Shown: positions 45,422 through 57,900 of the stretch, piece after piece
How positions within the stretch are numbered: position 1 is the stretch's first letter
Layout: every line of letters starts with the position of its first letter
Source: Paracoccus denitrificans
GTDB taxonomy: Bacteria; Pseudomonadota; Alphaproteobacteria; Rhodobacterales; Rhodobacteraceae
Direction of reading: 5' to 3'
Assembly (NCBI RefSeq): GCF_900100045.1
Contig: NZ_FNEA01000001.1
Coordinates: 106,089 to 170,088, forward strand
Length of the DNA stretch: 64,000 bases
Notes under the pieces: model-generated
What the model saw: only the letters and a program-made list of their open reading frames with translations
What the model was told of the DNA's origin: nothing
Database searches by the model: none
Position numbers and translations under genes: made by a program

Positions 45422-45449
45422 TACCCCACAAGGAAATATTTGTGGGGTA
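45422..45449. repeat. Inverted repeat A, TACCCCACAA-N8-TTGTGGGGTA
   Basis: Perfect 10-bp arms around the 8-bp spacer GGAAATAT. Together with repeat B (centres 46 bp apart) it gives two copies of CCCCACRR-N8-YYGTGGGG in the 127-nt gap between cbiZ and the nucleotidyltransferase gene. They could be operators or RNA hairpins that can exchange arms. Confidence 0.8.
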
Positions 45450-45496
45450 AAAATCGCCGGAGAACTGCCGCCCCATCTTCTTCGTTCTTCAAATAC

Positions 45497-46183
45497 TCAT
45501 GAGTCGGCGCAGCCTGGCACCGCCAAACCCGGCTCGGCGCCATGCTCGGCGACCCAGGCCAAGGCCCCGGCCAATACCGCATCATGGACTGCGGCACCGA
45601 TGGCCTCGCCCAGGGCGGTATGCAACCCGGCGAATGCCACGCCGCCCGCATCGCAGGCCACCGCGATGCAATCGGTGCCGGTGCCGGTCGCGCGGCCCGT
45701 CGGCAGGTCGATCCCGGCGGCGATCACGGCGGCGGTGCGGGCCTCGGCCACGATGCTCAGCGCCTCGATCATCGCGGCATCGGTCAGCCCGTCCTCGACC
45801 AGCAGGGCGATGTTGATCGTGCCATGGCCGCGCGGCTGCACCATGCGGCGCCGGCCCACCCGCTCGGCATTGCCCAGGCCAACGGTGGCGAGGCAGGCCA
45901 CGGGCCCGGCATGGGCCAGCCGATGATGGCGCAAGGCGCGCGAGGTCATCATGCCCACGTCCCCGCCATGGCCGATCCGCGCCATCTCGGCCCCCAGCCA
46001 GCCTACTGCATCCAGGTCGGGGGTCAGGTCGGCATCGCGGACCTGGCGGATCAGGATATGCCGCGCGCTGCGAAAGCCGGGGCGATGCGGGGCAAAGGAC
46101 AGCACCCGCCGCACCCGCCCCAGATCGGCCACCAGCCAGGGCGGGGCCAGCGTGACCCGCAAATCCGTCCGTTCCACCGCCAT
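45497..46183 (-). CDS. cbiZ: CbiZ, adenosylcobinamide amidohydrolase
   Basis: A 228-residue CbiZ-family enzyme that cleaves the aminopropanol side chain of adenosylcobinamide to adenosylcobyric acid, letting the cell salvage incomplete corrinoids. Family motifs: VLSFAPHRPGFRSARHILIRQV near the N-terminus, VGLGNAERVG, and GTGTDCIAVA near the C-terminus. ATG 46183 is preferred (AAGGGG upstream); an in-frame ATG at 46222 is possible. It follows the bkd operon by 72 nt on the same strand. Confidence 0.85.
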   Translation of the reverse strand: MAVERTDLRVTLAPPWLVADLGRVRRVLSFAPHRPGFRSARHILIRQVRDADLTPDLDAVGWLGAEMARIGHGGDVGMMTSRALRHHRLAHAGPVACLATVGLGNAERVGRRRMVQPRGHGTINIALLVEDGLTDAAMIEALSIVAEARTAAVIAAGIDLPTGRATGTGTDCIAVACDAGGVAFAGLHTALGEAIGAAVHDAVLAGALAWVAEHGAEPGLAVPGCADS

Positions 46184-46255
46184 CGCCCGCCCCTTGCCCT
46201 GCGCCGGCACGGTTTGCGCCATCGCAGGGCGGCGATCAATGCCCGGCGGCCTTCT

Positions 46256-47644
46256 TCAGATATGCAAGGCGTGGCCAAGCGCGCGCAGGCAGGCCTCGTG
46301 CAGCGCCTCGCCGCGGGTCGGGTGGGCGTGGATGGTGCCGGCGATGTCCTCCAGGCGCGCGCCCATCTCCAGCGCCAGCGCAAAGCCGCCGGCCATTTCG
46401 GCCACGCCGGCGCCGACCGCCTGGATGCCCAGCACCTCATGCGTGTCGGGACGGGCGGTAACGCGGATGAAGCCCGCCTCGTCACCCGCCGTCATCGCCC
46501 GGCCGTTCGCGGCAAAGGGGAAGAGGCCGGTCACGACCTCGCGCCCCGCCGCCGCCGCTTCCTCGGGGGAAATGCCGACGCTGACGATCTCGGGGTCGGT
46601 AAAGCAGACCGCCGGGATGGCGCGCTTGTCCCAGGCGCGGGGCTGGCCCGCGACCAGTTCGGCCACCATCTCGCCCTGGACCATGGCGCGATGGGCCAGC
46701 ATCGGCTCGCCGGTCACGTCGCCGATGGCCAGCACGCCGGTCATCGAGGTCCGGCAGCGCTCGTCGATGCGGATGAAGGGGCCGGCCATGTCCAGCCGCA
46801 GCCCGTCCACCCCCGCCGCGGTCGCGCGCGGGCGGCGGCCGACGGTCACCAGCACCTTGTCGGCCTGGATGTCCTCGGCGCCGTCCACGCCGGCGACGCG
46901 CAGCGCGCCGCTGTCCGACAGCCCGCCGGCCCGTGCCCCGGTCAGCACCCGGATGCCCAACTGGGTCAGGCGCTGCGCCACCGGGCGCGTCAGCTCGGCA
47001 TCGTATTGCGGCAGGATGCGCGGCGCGGCCTCGACCACCGTCACCTCGGCGCCCAGCTTGGCATAGGCGATGCCCAGTTCCAGCCCGATATAGCCGCCGC
47101 CGACCACGGCGAGGCGGCCCGGCACCTCGGTCAACGCCAGCGCATCGGTCGAGGAGATCACCTTGCCGCCAAAGGGCAGGGCGGGCAGTTCGATCGGCTC
47201 CGAGCCGGTGGCCAGCACCAGCACCTCGGTGCGGATCTGCACCGGGCCTTCCGGGGTCTCGACCAGCACGGTCTTGCCGTCGCGGATGCTGGCCCGGCCG
47301 GTGACCAGCCGCACCTTGGCCTTGCGCAGCAGCGTGGCGACGCCGCCGGTCAGCCGTTCGACGATGCCGTCCTTCCAGGCCATGGTAGCGCCCAGGTCCA
47401 GCCGGGCGGGACCGGCCGATATCCCCATCGATGGCGTCGAGGAAAGCTGTGCAAGCCGATGAAATTCATCGGCCGCATGGATCAGCGCCTTGGAGGGGAT
47501 GCAGCCCACGTTGAGGCAGGTTCCCCCGGGCGGCGCGGCATCGACCACCACCGTGTCGACGCCAAGCTGGCCGGCGCGGATGGCGCAGACATAGCCGCCG
47601 GGACCGGCGCCGATGACCAGCAGCCTGCATTGGATCTCGCGCAT
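46256..47644 (-). CDS. lpdV: Dihydrolipoamide dehydrogenase (E3) of branched-chain complex
   Basis: A 462-residue FAD disulfide oxidoreductase that reoxidises the lipoyl group of the E2 subunit with NAD+. FAD motif GAGPGGY at residues ~12-18, redox disulfide GGTCLNVGCIPSK, NAD motif GGGYIGLELG, and the C-terminal active-site His in HAHPTRGE are all present. It follows bkdB by 4 nt. Confidence 0.94.
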   Translation of the reverse strand: MREIQCRLLVIGAGPGGYVCAIRAGQLGVDTVVVDAAPPGGTCLNVGCIPSKALIHAADEFHRLAQLSSTPSMGISAGPARLDLGATMAWKDGIVERLTGGVATLLRKAKVRLVTGRASIRDGKTVLVETPEGPVQIRTEVLVLATGSEPIELPALPFGGKVISSTDALALTEVPGRLAVVGGGYIGLELGIAYAKLGAEVTVVEAAPRILPQYDAELTRPVAQRLTQLGIRVLTGARAGGLSDSGALRVAGVDGAEDIQADKVLVTVGRRPRATAAGVDGLRLDMAGPFIRIDERCRTSMTGVLAIGDVTGEPMLAHRAMVQGEMVAELVAGQPRAWDKRAIPAVCFTDPEIVSVGISPEEAAAAGREVVTGLFPFAANGRAMTAGDEAGFIRVTARPDTHEVLGIQAVGAGVAEMAGGFALALEMGARLEDIAGTIHAHPTRGEALHEACLRALGHALHI

Positions 47645-47648
47645 TCGC

Positions 47649-48938
47649 TCAGCCCTCCACGAAGATCAGCGCCGGGGTTTCCAGCAGCTCTTTCAGCCGC
47701 GCCACGAAGACGGCGGCGTCCCAGCCGTCGATCACCCGGTGGTCGAAGCTGCACGACAGGTTCATCATCTTGCGCGGCTCGAAGGCCGCGCCGTTCCAGA
47801 ACGGCCTGACCGCCAGCCGGTTGACGCCGACGATGGCGACCTCGGGCACGTTCAGGATCGGGGTCGAGGCGATGGCGCCCAGCGGTCCCAGCGAGGTGAT
47901 GGTGATGGTCGAGCCGGAAAGCTCGTCACGCTTGGCCGTGCCTTCCTTGGCGGCATTGCCGATGCGCGAGATCTCGGCCGCGGTCGAGCGCAGGTCCAGC
48001 GCCTCGGCATGGCGGACCACCGGCACCATCAGCCCGTTCGGGGTCTGTGCCGCGATGCCCAGATGCACCCCGCCGAAGCGGCGGATCAGTTGCGCCTCGG
48101 CGTCGTAATGCGCGTTCATCAGCGGCTGTTCATGCACGGCGCGCACGATGGCGCGGGCGATGAAGGGCAGCAGCGTCAGCCGCACCCCCTTGCCTTGCGC
48201 ATTCATCCGGCCGCGCAGGTCCTCGACCGCCGTGGCGTCGATCTCCTCGACGATGGTGATCTGCGGGATGCTGTTCGCGGCCTGCATCCGCTCGGCGATC
48301 TTGCGGCGCAGGCCGATGACGCGGATCTCCTCGACCGAGCCGTCGGGTTGCGGACCCGAGGGGGCCGGGATGCCGCCCGAGGCGATGAAGGCGTCCAGAT
48401 CCTCATGCCCGATGCGGCCGGCCGGACCCGAACCGCGCACCAGCCGCAGGTCCACCCCGGCCTCGCGCGCCCGCGCCCGGACGGCGGGCGAGGCGATGGG
48501 CCTTTCGCCCTCGGGGCGCAGGGGTGCGGAGGCCGCGGCGGCGGGCCGCGCAGGCGGCGCCGGTTCGGGCTGCGGTTCCGGTTTCGGCGCGGGGGGTGCC
48601 TCGGGGGCGGGTTCGGCTGCCGGGGTTTCGGCCTTCGGTGCCGGTTCCGGCGCCTTGGCTTCGCCCGGGGCTGCGTCGCCCGCGACATTGCCCGGCCCGT
48701 CCACCTCCAGCCGGATCAGTTCGGCGCCGACCGCGATCACGTCGCCGGGCGCCCCGGCCTGCCAGACCACCGTGCCGGTGACAGGCGAGGGGATTTCCAC
48801 CGTGGCCTTGTCGGTCATGACCGCGACCATCGGGTCGTCCTCGCGCAGGACATCGCCGGGCTTGACCAGCCATTCCGAGATCTCGGCCTCGGCAATGCCT
48901 TCGCCGATATCGGGCATGCGGATTGCGTGAATACCCAT
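47649..48938 (-). CDS. bkdB: E2 lipoamide acyltransferase of branched-chain 2-oxoacid dehydrogenase
   Basis: A 429-residue E2 subunit. One lipoyl domain (residues ~3-78) carries Lys44 in [11 protein letters not shown] long Pro/Ala/Glu linker (about 85-140) leads to a peripheral-subunit-binding domain ([15 protein letters not shown] to GHEDLDAF) and the acyltransferase core with His400 and Asp404 in HRVIDG. It starts 1 nt after the E1-beta stop. Confidence 0.93.
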   Translation of the reverse strand: MGIHAIRMPDIGEGIAEAEISEWLVKPGDVLREDDPMVAVMTDKATVEIPSPVTGTVVWQAGAPGDVIAVGAELIRLEVDGPGNVAGDAAPGEAKAPEPAPKAETPAAEPAPEAPPAPKPEPQPEPAPPARPAAAASAPLRPEGERPIASPAVRARAREAGVDLRLVRGSGPAGRIGHEDLDAFIASGGIPAPSGPQPDGSVEEIRVIGLRRKIAERMQAANSIPQITIVEEIDATAVEDLRGRMNAQGKGVRLTLLPFIARAIVRAVHEQPLMNAHYDAEAQLIRRFGGVHLGIAAQTPNGLMVPVVRHAEALDLRSTAAEISRIGNAAKEGTAKRDELSGSTITITSLGPLGAIASTPILNVPEVAIVGVNRLAVRPFWNGAAFEPRKMMNLSCSFDHRVIDGWDAAVFVARLKELLETPALIFVEG

Positions 48939-48939
48939 C

Positions 48940-49956
48940 TCAGGCCACCTCGACCAGTTGACGCAATGCCTCGGCCACCCGTGCGGGGCCGGGGAAATAG
49001 CTCCATTCATGCGTGTGCGGATAGGGCGTATCCCAGCCCGCCACGCGCCGGACCGGCGCTTCCAGATGCCAGAAGCACTCGGCCTGCACCAGTGCTGCCA
49101 GCTCTGCGCCATAGCCCGAGGTCAGCGTCGCCTCGTGCAGCACCAGGCAGCGGCCGGTCTTGTTGACCGAGGCCACGATGGCCTCCATGTCCAGGGGCAG
49201 CAGGGTGCGCAGGTCGATCACCTCGGCATCGACGCCGGATTCCTCGGCTGCGGCCAGCGCGACATGGACCATGGTGCCATAGGTCAGCACCGTGGCCGCC
49301 CGGCCCTGGCGGCGCAGCACCGCCTTGCCCAGCGGCACCGTGTAATGCCCCTCGGGCACCTCGCCCATCTCATGGCTTTTCCAGGCCGTCACCGGCCGGT
49401 CGTGATGGCCGTCGAAGGGACCGTTGTAGAGCCGCTTCGGCTCCATGAAGATCACCGGATCGGGGTCCTCGATGGCGGCGAGCAGCAGGCCCTTGGCGTC
49501 CCTCGGGTTCGAGGGCACCACGGTCTTCAGGCCCGTCACATGGGTGAGCAGCGCCTCGGGCGACTGGCTGTGGGTCTGGCCGCCGAAGATGCCGCCGCCC
49601 GTGGGCATCCTGATCACCATCGGGCAGGTGAACTGCCCGGCCGAGCGATAGCGCAGCCGCGCCGCCTCGGACACGATCTGGTCATAGGCGGGATACATGT
49701 AGTCGGCGAACTGGATCTCGACCACCGGCTTCAGCCCGTATGCGGCCATGCCGATCCCGGCGCCGACGATGCCGGATTCGTTGATCGGCGTATCGAAGCA
49801 GCGGGTCTTGCCGTATTTCGCCTGCAAGCCGGCGGTGCAGCGGAAGACGCCGCCGAAATAGCCCACGTCCTCGCCGAAGACCACGACGGAGGGGTCGGCG
49901 CCCATGGCCACGTCCAGCGCGTCGCGGATGGCCTCGATCATCGTCATGCGTGCCAT
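48940..49956 (-). CDS. bkdA2: E1-beta of branched-chain 2-oxoacid dehydrogenase
   Basis: A 338-residue transketolase-like E1-beta subunit. [21 protein letters not shown] and [21 protein letters not shown] are family signatures, with Glu at the thiamine-pyrophosphate site. It forms the alpha2-beta2 decarboxylase with BkdA1, acting on the 2-oxoacids of valine, leucine and isoleucine. It follows bkdA1 by 1 nt. Confidence 0.94.
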   Translation of the reverse strand: MARMTMIEAIRDALDVAMGADPSVVVFGEDVGYFGGVFRCTAGLQAKYGKTRCFDTPINESGIVGAGIGMAAYGLKPVVEIQFADYMYPAYDQIVSEAARLRYRSAGQFTCPMVIRMPTGGGIFGGQTHSQSPEALLTHVTGLKTVVPSNPRDAKGLLLAAIEDPDPVIFMEPKRLYNGPFDGHHDRPVTAWKSHEMGEVPEGHYTVPLGKAVLRRQGRAATVLTYGTMVHVALAAAEESGVDAEVIDLRTLLPLDMEAIVASVNKTGRCLVLHEATLTSGYGAELAALVQAECFWHLEAPVRRVAGWDTPYPHTHEWSYFPGPARVAEALRQLVEVA

Positions 49957-49957
49957 G

Positions 49958-51346
<1,389 letters not shown>

Positions 51347-51392
51347 CTATCAGCCAAAATGCAAAAGATTCTTCTGGCAATATCGGAACAGC

Positions 51393-51890
51393 ATGAGCGG
51401 ATCTTCTGCCACACGCCAACTTGACGCGATCGACCTCAGGATCTTGCGGGCGCTGAGTCGCGACGGCCGGCTGTCGAACAGCCAGCTTGCCGAAAAGGTC
51501 GGCCTGTCGCCCAGCCCCTGCTGGCAGCGCACCCGTAGGCTGGAGGCCGAGGGCGTCATCAAGGGCTACAGCGCCATCCTGGACCAGACGCGTCTCGGCG
51601 CCGCCGAAACCGTCATCATCGAGATCACGCTGGAGCGGCACGACGACAAGGTGCTGGAGGAATTCGGCCGCGCCATGTCCGCCATCCCCGAGGTGCAGGA
51701 GGTCTGGCTGACCACCGGCGAATACGACTATCTGCTGAAGGTCGCGGTCAGCGGCACCCGCGGATACGAGGAGTTCCTGCGCCACAAGCTCTATCGCGTG
51801 CCGGGCATCCGCAACGCCCGCTCGATCTTTACCCTGCGCTGCCTGAAGGAACGGGGCAGCATCCTGCCGCTGCTGGCCGAAACGGAGTGA
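51393..51890 (+). CDS. bkdR: Lrp/AsnC-family regulator, probably BkdR
   Basis: A 165-residue Lrp-type regulator. The N-terminal helix-turn-helix is LDAIDLRILRALSRDGRLSN to LAEKVGLSPSPCWQRTRRL, followed by the RAM effector domain. It is divergent from the branched-chain 2-oxoacid dehydrogenase operon, the arrangement of Pseudomonas bkdR, so it likely activates that operon in response to branched-chain amino acids. ATG 51393 is preceded by GGAA. The 175-nt gap is AT-rich near the regulator. Confidence 0.88.
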   Translation: MSGSSATRQLDAIDLRILRALSRDGRLSNSQLAEKVGLSPSPCWQRTRRLEAEGVIKGYSAILDQTRLGAAETVIIEITLERHDDKVLEEFGRAMSAIPEVQEVWLTTGEYDYLLKVAVSGTRGYEEFLRHKLYRVPGIRNARSIFTLRCLKERGSILPLLAETE

Positions 51891-51941
51891 GCCGGGGGCC
51901 GGGGGATCTGCATATCGCCGCATTGCCGCCATGCCGCCCCC

Positions 51942-54900
51942 TCAGCCGATGCGGATCTGCGGCGTGCCGGTCTGGTCGCGCGTGACCTCGACCTCGTGCC
52001 GGTGCGTGCCGATCATCACGCTGGCGCGGAAGCCCGGCCAATGCGAGGGCAGGGCGGGCGCGACCTCCAGCCTTTCGCCGTCCCTGATGCGCAGGCCCAG
52101 GATATGCTCGACCGCCACGCGGTGCAGCCAGCCGGCCGAGCCGGTATACCAGGTCCAGCCGGCACGGCCGGTCTTTTCCTCGGCGCCATAGACGTCGGCG
52201 GCGACGACATAGGGTTCGCCGCGATAGACCTGCAGGGTGGCGGCGTCGCTGGCGTGGGTGATCGGATTGAGCAGCCGGAACACCCGCCAGGCGTCGTCGG
52301 CGCGGCCCGCCATGCACAGCGCCTGCACCATCCAGATCGCGGCATGGGTATATTGCCCGCCATTCTCGCGCACGCCGGGCGGATAGCCCTTGATATAGCC
52401 GGGATCCTGCGGCGCATCGGCAAAGGGCGGGGTGAACAGGCGCAGAAGCATGCCGTCTTCGTCCAGCAGATGCTCCAGCGCCGCGTCCAGCGCCGGGTTG
52501 CGGCGATCCTTGCGGCCGGCGCCCGAGATGACCGACCAGCTTTGCGCGATGGAGTCGATGCGGCATTCCTCGGACTGGGCCGAGCCCAGCGGCGTGCCGT
52601 CGTCATAGATCCCGCGCAGATACCAGCCGCCGTCCCAGCCGTGCCGGTCCAGCGCGCGCGACAGCTTGGCGGCATGGGCGCGCCAGCGCTTCGCGCGCTC
52701 CTCCTCGCCGCGCGCCTCGGCCAGCGGCGCCATCATGGCGATGGTCTGGGCCAGGAACCAGCCCATCCAGATGGACTGGCCGCGCCCGGCCGCGCCCACG
52801 CGGTTCATGCCGTCGTTCCAGTCGCCGCCCAGAAACAGCGGCAGGCCCCGTTCGCCGGTGCGCGTGATGGCCAGCTCCAGCGCCAGCGCGGCGTGTTCGT
52901 AAAGCGTCGCGTCGCGGTCGCTGGTCTCGGGCGTGAAGAAGGCGTCATGCTCGCCAGGCTCCAGCGCGCGGCCCAGGATGAAGGGCAGGGGCTCGTCCAG
53001 GACGCTGCGGTCGCCGGTCACTTCGACATAGCGCGCCAGGGCATGGCCCAGCCAGACCACGTCGTCGGCGATCATCGTGCGCACGCCGGCGCCGGTGCCG
53101 GGCAGCCACCAATGCTGCACGTCGCCTTCGGGGAACTGGCGCGAGCCGGCCTCGAGCAGCTGCGCACGGGCCAGCGCCGGGTCATAGACCAGCATGGCCG
53201 AAGTATCCTGCAACTGGTCGCGGAACCCATAGGCGCCAGACGCCTGGTAAAAGGCCGAGCGCGCCCGGATCCGGCAGGCGATGGCCTGATAGGGCAGCCA
53301 GCGATTCACCATCAGGTCGAAGGCGGGATCGGGGGTCTGGACCTGCAAGCGGCCGAAGATGTGCTGCCAATGGTCGGTCTGGCCGGTGGCGGCCTGCCGG
53401 GCGGTCTCGGTGCGGGCCAGCAGCGGGGCTGCGGCGTCGCCGGGTGCGGCGGCCAGCCGGAAGGTGACGCCCTGGCTTTCGCCCGGCTCGATCTCGATGC
53501 GGGTTTCCAGCATCATCACCGGATCGCCGTCGTGGCGATGCACGAAGCGGCGGCTGAGCGTGGCGTCGAACCATGCCGGCAGGCCGGCGTCGCGGTTGCG
53601 GCCCTGCCAGATCAGCCGCGACAGGCAAAGCCCCGTCACCTCGCGATCCACCGACAGGATCATGCGCTGGCCGGCATAGTCGATGGAATAGGGGTTCTCG
53701 CATTCCACCGCGCGGGCCTCGGGCAGATAGCGCAGTTGCAGATAGGGCGCGGTCTTGGCGCGGGCGCCGCCCATCACCGGCTCCAGGAACTGCGCCACGT
53801 CCAGCGTCAGCCGCCGCGTGCCGTGGTTCGTCAGCCGCAGCCCGATCACCCGCAGGGGCGCGTCGGGCGTCAGGCTGTGCAGCGCGGCGATCTCCAGTTC
53901 GCCCGACCAGGCGGCGAACTCGGAGAAGCCGGCGCCGTGGCGGCATTGGTAAAGCGCCTCGCGCTGGCTCGACAGCGCCGCATAGGGCGTATGGATCGCG
54001 CCCGTGCCCAGGTCGCGGATCAGGATGCCCTCGCCCGGCGGGTTGCCGACCGCATCGTTCGACCAGGGCGTCAGCTGGTGGTCGCGCGAATTGGCCGACC
54101 AGGTAAAGCCCGCGCCCTCGGCCGAGATGTGAAAGCCGAAATCGCTGCGCGCCACCACGTTGATCCAGGGGTTCGGCGTGGTCTGGCCGTGGCGCAGGCG
54201 GACGAGGTAGTTCCCCTGCGCGTCGAAGCCGCCGGTGCCGTTCCAGAAATGCAGGTCTTCGGCGGGGAAATCGCTGCGCAGGGCGGGGCGCTGCAAGGGC
54301 CGCGCCGGCGGACGGGCGATGCCGCGCCGCAGCTCGGCCGCCTCCAGCCGCTGGATCTGCCCGGCAAGGCTGCCGTTCTGGGCATGGATCACCACGCGCG
54401 CCACGGCCAGCAGCGTGTCGCGCGTCTCGGCCGAAAGCCCGTTCGCATCGACCGCAAAGACCGAGGGACGCGAATGCAGCAGCTGCATGCTGTGGCACAG
54501 GTTGTTCAGCGCCTCGTGCAGATGGGCGGCATAGCTGACGCGCTGTTCGTTCAGGATCACCAGGTCGCATTCCAGGCCGCGCATGCGCAGGTATTCCTGC
54601 ATGCGGATCGCCTGGCGGGCCACCGGCATCAGGTCGGGATCGTTGATGCGCAGCACCATGATCGGATTGTCGCCCGAGACCGACATCGGCCACAGCGCCG
54701 ATTGCGGCCCCATGACATGGCGCACCTGCGAGGCCAGCATCTGGTTGGGATAGACCAGCAGCGCGGCATAGCGCCGGAACAGCGCCGCCTCGTCGGGGGT
54801 GATGCTGGCATGGTGCAACTGCACCTGGCTGCGGGTCCAGGCCATCTGGTGTTCGTTGTCATAGGCGCCTTCGTCGGTCAGGTGCAGATGCGCCTCTTCC

Positions 54901-57900
54901 AGCGCCTCGCGGCTGGCGGCGGCGACGGTCCAGAAGGTCACCACCGCCTCTTTCCCCGGATCGACGGTCAGCCGCCGCGTCAGCGAAAAGATCGGGTCCA
55001 GCGTATAGCTTTCGCCCGCCGCGACCTCGGCCGGCGGGCCGGGATCGTCCAGCGCCTGCGGCGCGCGGATGCTGCGGCCGCGGCCGACGAACGACCGCCG
55101 GTCGGTGGCCGCGGCGTCGGGAACGCCGGCACCGGCGCTAAGGTGCATCAGGTGGCGGTCGGGGTCGTGCGGGTTGCGCTTGTTGCGCCGCGCGAAGATG
55201 CGGCCGCGCTCCGGCTGCGCCTCGGTCGCGACGAACATGCGCGAGAATGCGGTATGGGCGCGGTCGGCATCGTTCTGGTCCAGCACGATCTCGCCATAGC
55301 TGGTCAGGGCAAGCTGGCGCGGCCGATCCGACAGGTTGCGCAGCTTGACCCGCGCGCCGCGCGCGTCCAGGTCGTCGGACAGGATCACCTCGGTCTCGCA
55401 ATGGATGCCGTCGCCCAGGGCGACGAAGTTCGCCTTGTAGTCGAACAGCCGGGCGGCATAGCCGATCTCGGGGTCGAAGCCCGGCGCCGCCGTCGCCGAC
55501 CACCAGCGCCCCGAGGCAAGGTCGCGGATGAACAGGAACTCGCCCCAGGCATCCGCCGCCGGGTCGGGCCGCCAGCGGGTGATGGCGGTGCCGTCCATGC
55601 GCAGCCGACCCGCGCCGCTGGCATCCAGCAGCATCGACAGCCGCCCATTCGACATGACCGCGACGGTATGGGGCGCAGAGGCGGCATCCGCCACCTCGAC
55701 GATTTCGGTCTGGCCCAGTTCCGACGGGAGGGGCAGGCGCCGCCGCAGCGTCTCGCGCAGCAGCGGCGAAACCTCGCGCGGGGTCTTTTGCTGCAAAAGC
55801 GTCGAGACGCTTTCGATCACCGGATCGGCGTTGAAGCGGATGCGATGCAGCCCGTCCATCAGGCAATTGGCGATGGCGATCAGGCTCATGCCCTGATGAT
55901 GCGCCATGATGCTGCGCACCACGGCGCATTTGCGGCCCTGCGGCAGGCGCGAAGGGGTAAAGTCCACCGCATCGAAAAAGCCGTATTCGCCGCGCGCGCC
56001 AAGGCCCGCCAGCCGGCGCAGGTTCCTGAGCGCGCTGCGCGGGCGGAAGGCGGCGGCGATGAAGCTGGCATAGGGCGCGACCACCTGGTCGTCGCGCAGC
56101 CAGCGCCGCAGCGCCAGTTCCGGCACGCCGAAGGCGTAATACTGATAGTTCATCTGCGCGTCGCGGGCGTTATAGGCGCTTTCCGACACGCCCCAGGGCC
56201 GGCCCGCGCGCCAGCCGTCGCGGATCTGCGCCTCGACCGCGACATCGCAGGAACTGTAGAGGATCGAGCCAGGCGGCTCGTCCATCACCAGCGGCGCCAT
56301 CAGGTATTCGAACATCGAGCCCGACCAGCTGACCAGCGTCGAGCCATAGGGCATCACCGTCATCGGCCGGCCGAGGCGGTTCCAGTGCTCGGTCGGCAGG
56401 TCGCCCTTGGCGATGGCGAAAAGCGAGGCGAGCCGCGCCTCGGACGCCAGCAGGTCGTAGAAGGACAGGTCCGGCGTGCCCTCGTTGCAGTTGTAGCCGA
56501 TGGCGAGCAGCTGGCGCTCGGGGTCGTAGAGGAAACCGAAATCCATCTGGAAGGCAAAGGCGCGGGCACGCTCGGCCAGGGCCGCCATGCGCCGGGCCGA
56601 GACGGCGACCTCTTCGGGGTCGATGCGGCCCAGGCTTTCCATCCTGTCGCAGGTGGCGACCAGCCGGCTTGCCCACCAGTCCAGCTCGCGCGCGGCGTCG
56701 GTGGGGATCTCGGCGAAAAGGCCCTGGATCAGAACCTGCAGGTTGGCGGCGGCGCGGGCATGGCCTTGCACGTGCAGGGATGCCAGATGCGGCGCCTCGG
56801 TCCGGGCCATGCCCAGCCACAGCCCGGCGATGCGTTCCTCGATGCGGTCGCGCAGCGGGTTCAGGCTGCGGCGTTCGCGCGGGATCGCCGCATGCAGCCG
56901 GCGCATCAGCGACAGGATGTCGACGGCGCCCGACAGGTCCGGCAACAGGTAAAGCGCCGGGTTGCGCGCCCATTCCTTGAGCGTCGAGGACAGCGTGATC
57001 AGATGCCCGGCCAGATTGCCGCTGTCCACCGCCGAGACATAGCGCGTGCCCAGCGGCTGCAAACTGTCGGTCGCATACCAGTTGTAGAGATGGCCGTAAT
57101 GCCGCTCCAGCCCCTCGATGGTGGAAAGCGTGGCCTCGATCCGGTCCAGCGCCTCGCCCAGCGTGATCCAGCGGAATTCGTGCGCGGTCGCGGTCGAAAG
57201 CAGGTAAAGCCCGATATTGGTGGGCGAGGTGCGCTCGGCCAGCTTGGGCTGCGGATCGTCCTGATAGTTGTCGGGCGGCAGGTGATGGGTGCGTTCGTCC
57301 ACGAAGGTTTCGAAAAAGCGCCAGATCAGCCGCGCCTCGGCCCGCCATTCCAGCCGCTCCTCGGCGGTTAGGGGACGGGCGCCCTCATGCTCGATCGGGC
57401 GGGCACTGACCCAGGCGATCAGCGGCGCGCCCAGCCAGAGCACGCCCAGCACCAGCGCCGGCGCCAGGTTCTCGGGGCGCAGCATCGCCACCAGCGCGAC
57501 GAAGCCCACCGCCAGCGCCAGCCCGCCGCGCATCAGCCCCAGATAGGCCGGCAGCGTCTCGTGCGCGCGGCTGGCGACGGCCTCGGTGGTGGTCCATTCC
57601 AGCAGCCGGCGGCGCGAGACATAGACGCGGCACAGGCTGCGCACCGTGGCGTCGACCATGCTCCAGGCCATTTGCGGCAAAAGCGTCAGCCGCATCATGA
57701 AGGCGGTGATCTGGTCGACCAGCTCGTTGCCGATGACCAGCATGTGACGCAGTCGTGCCACGCCCGACTGGCGCGGCATCAGCCCCATCAGCCAGCCCAG
57801 AAGCTGCGACAGCCCGACCGAGACGCCCAGCAATCCCAGCCAGAACAGCGCATCGGCATGGGGCAGGCCGATCAGCGCCACGAGGCCGGCCAGCATCAAC

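Noticed and set aside
46184..46255. Cobalamin riboswitch before cbiZ
   Set aside because: The gap is only 72 nt, too short for the element, and shows no B12-box sequence.
51942..57371. Long open frames opposite the glucan synthase gene
   Set aside because: They are antisense to an intact conserved gene, have no recognisable domains and are rich in Arg, Gln, His and Gly, as expected of shadow frames in high-GC DNA.
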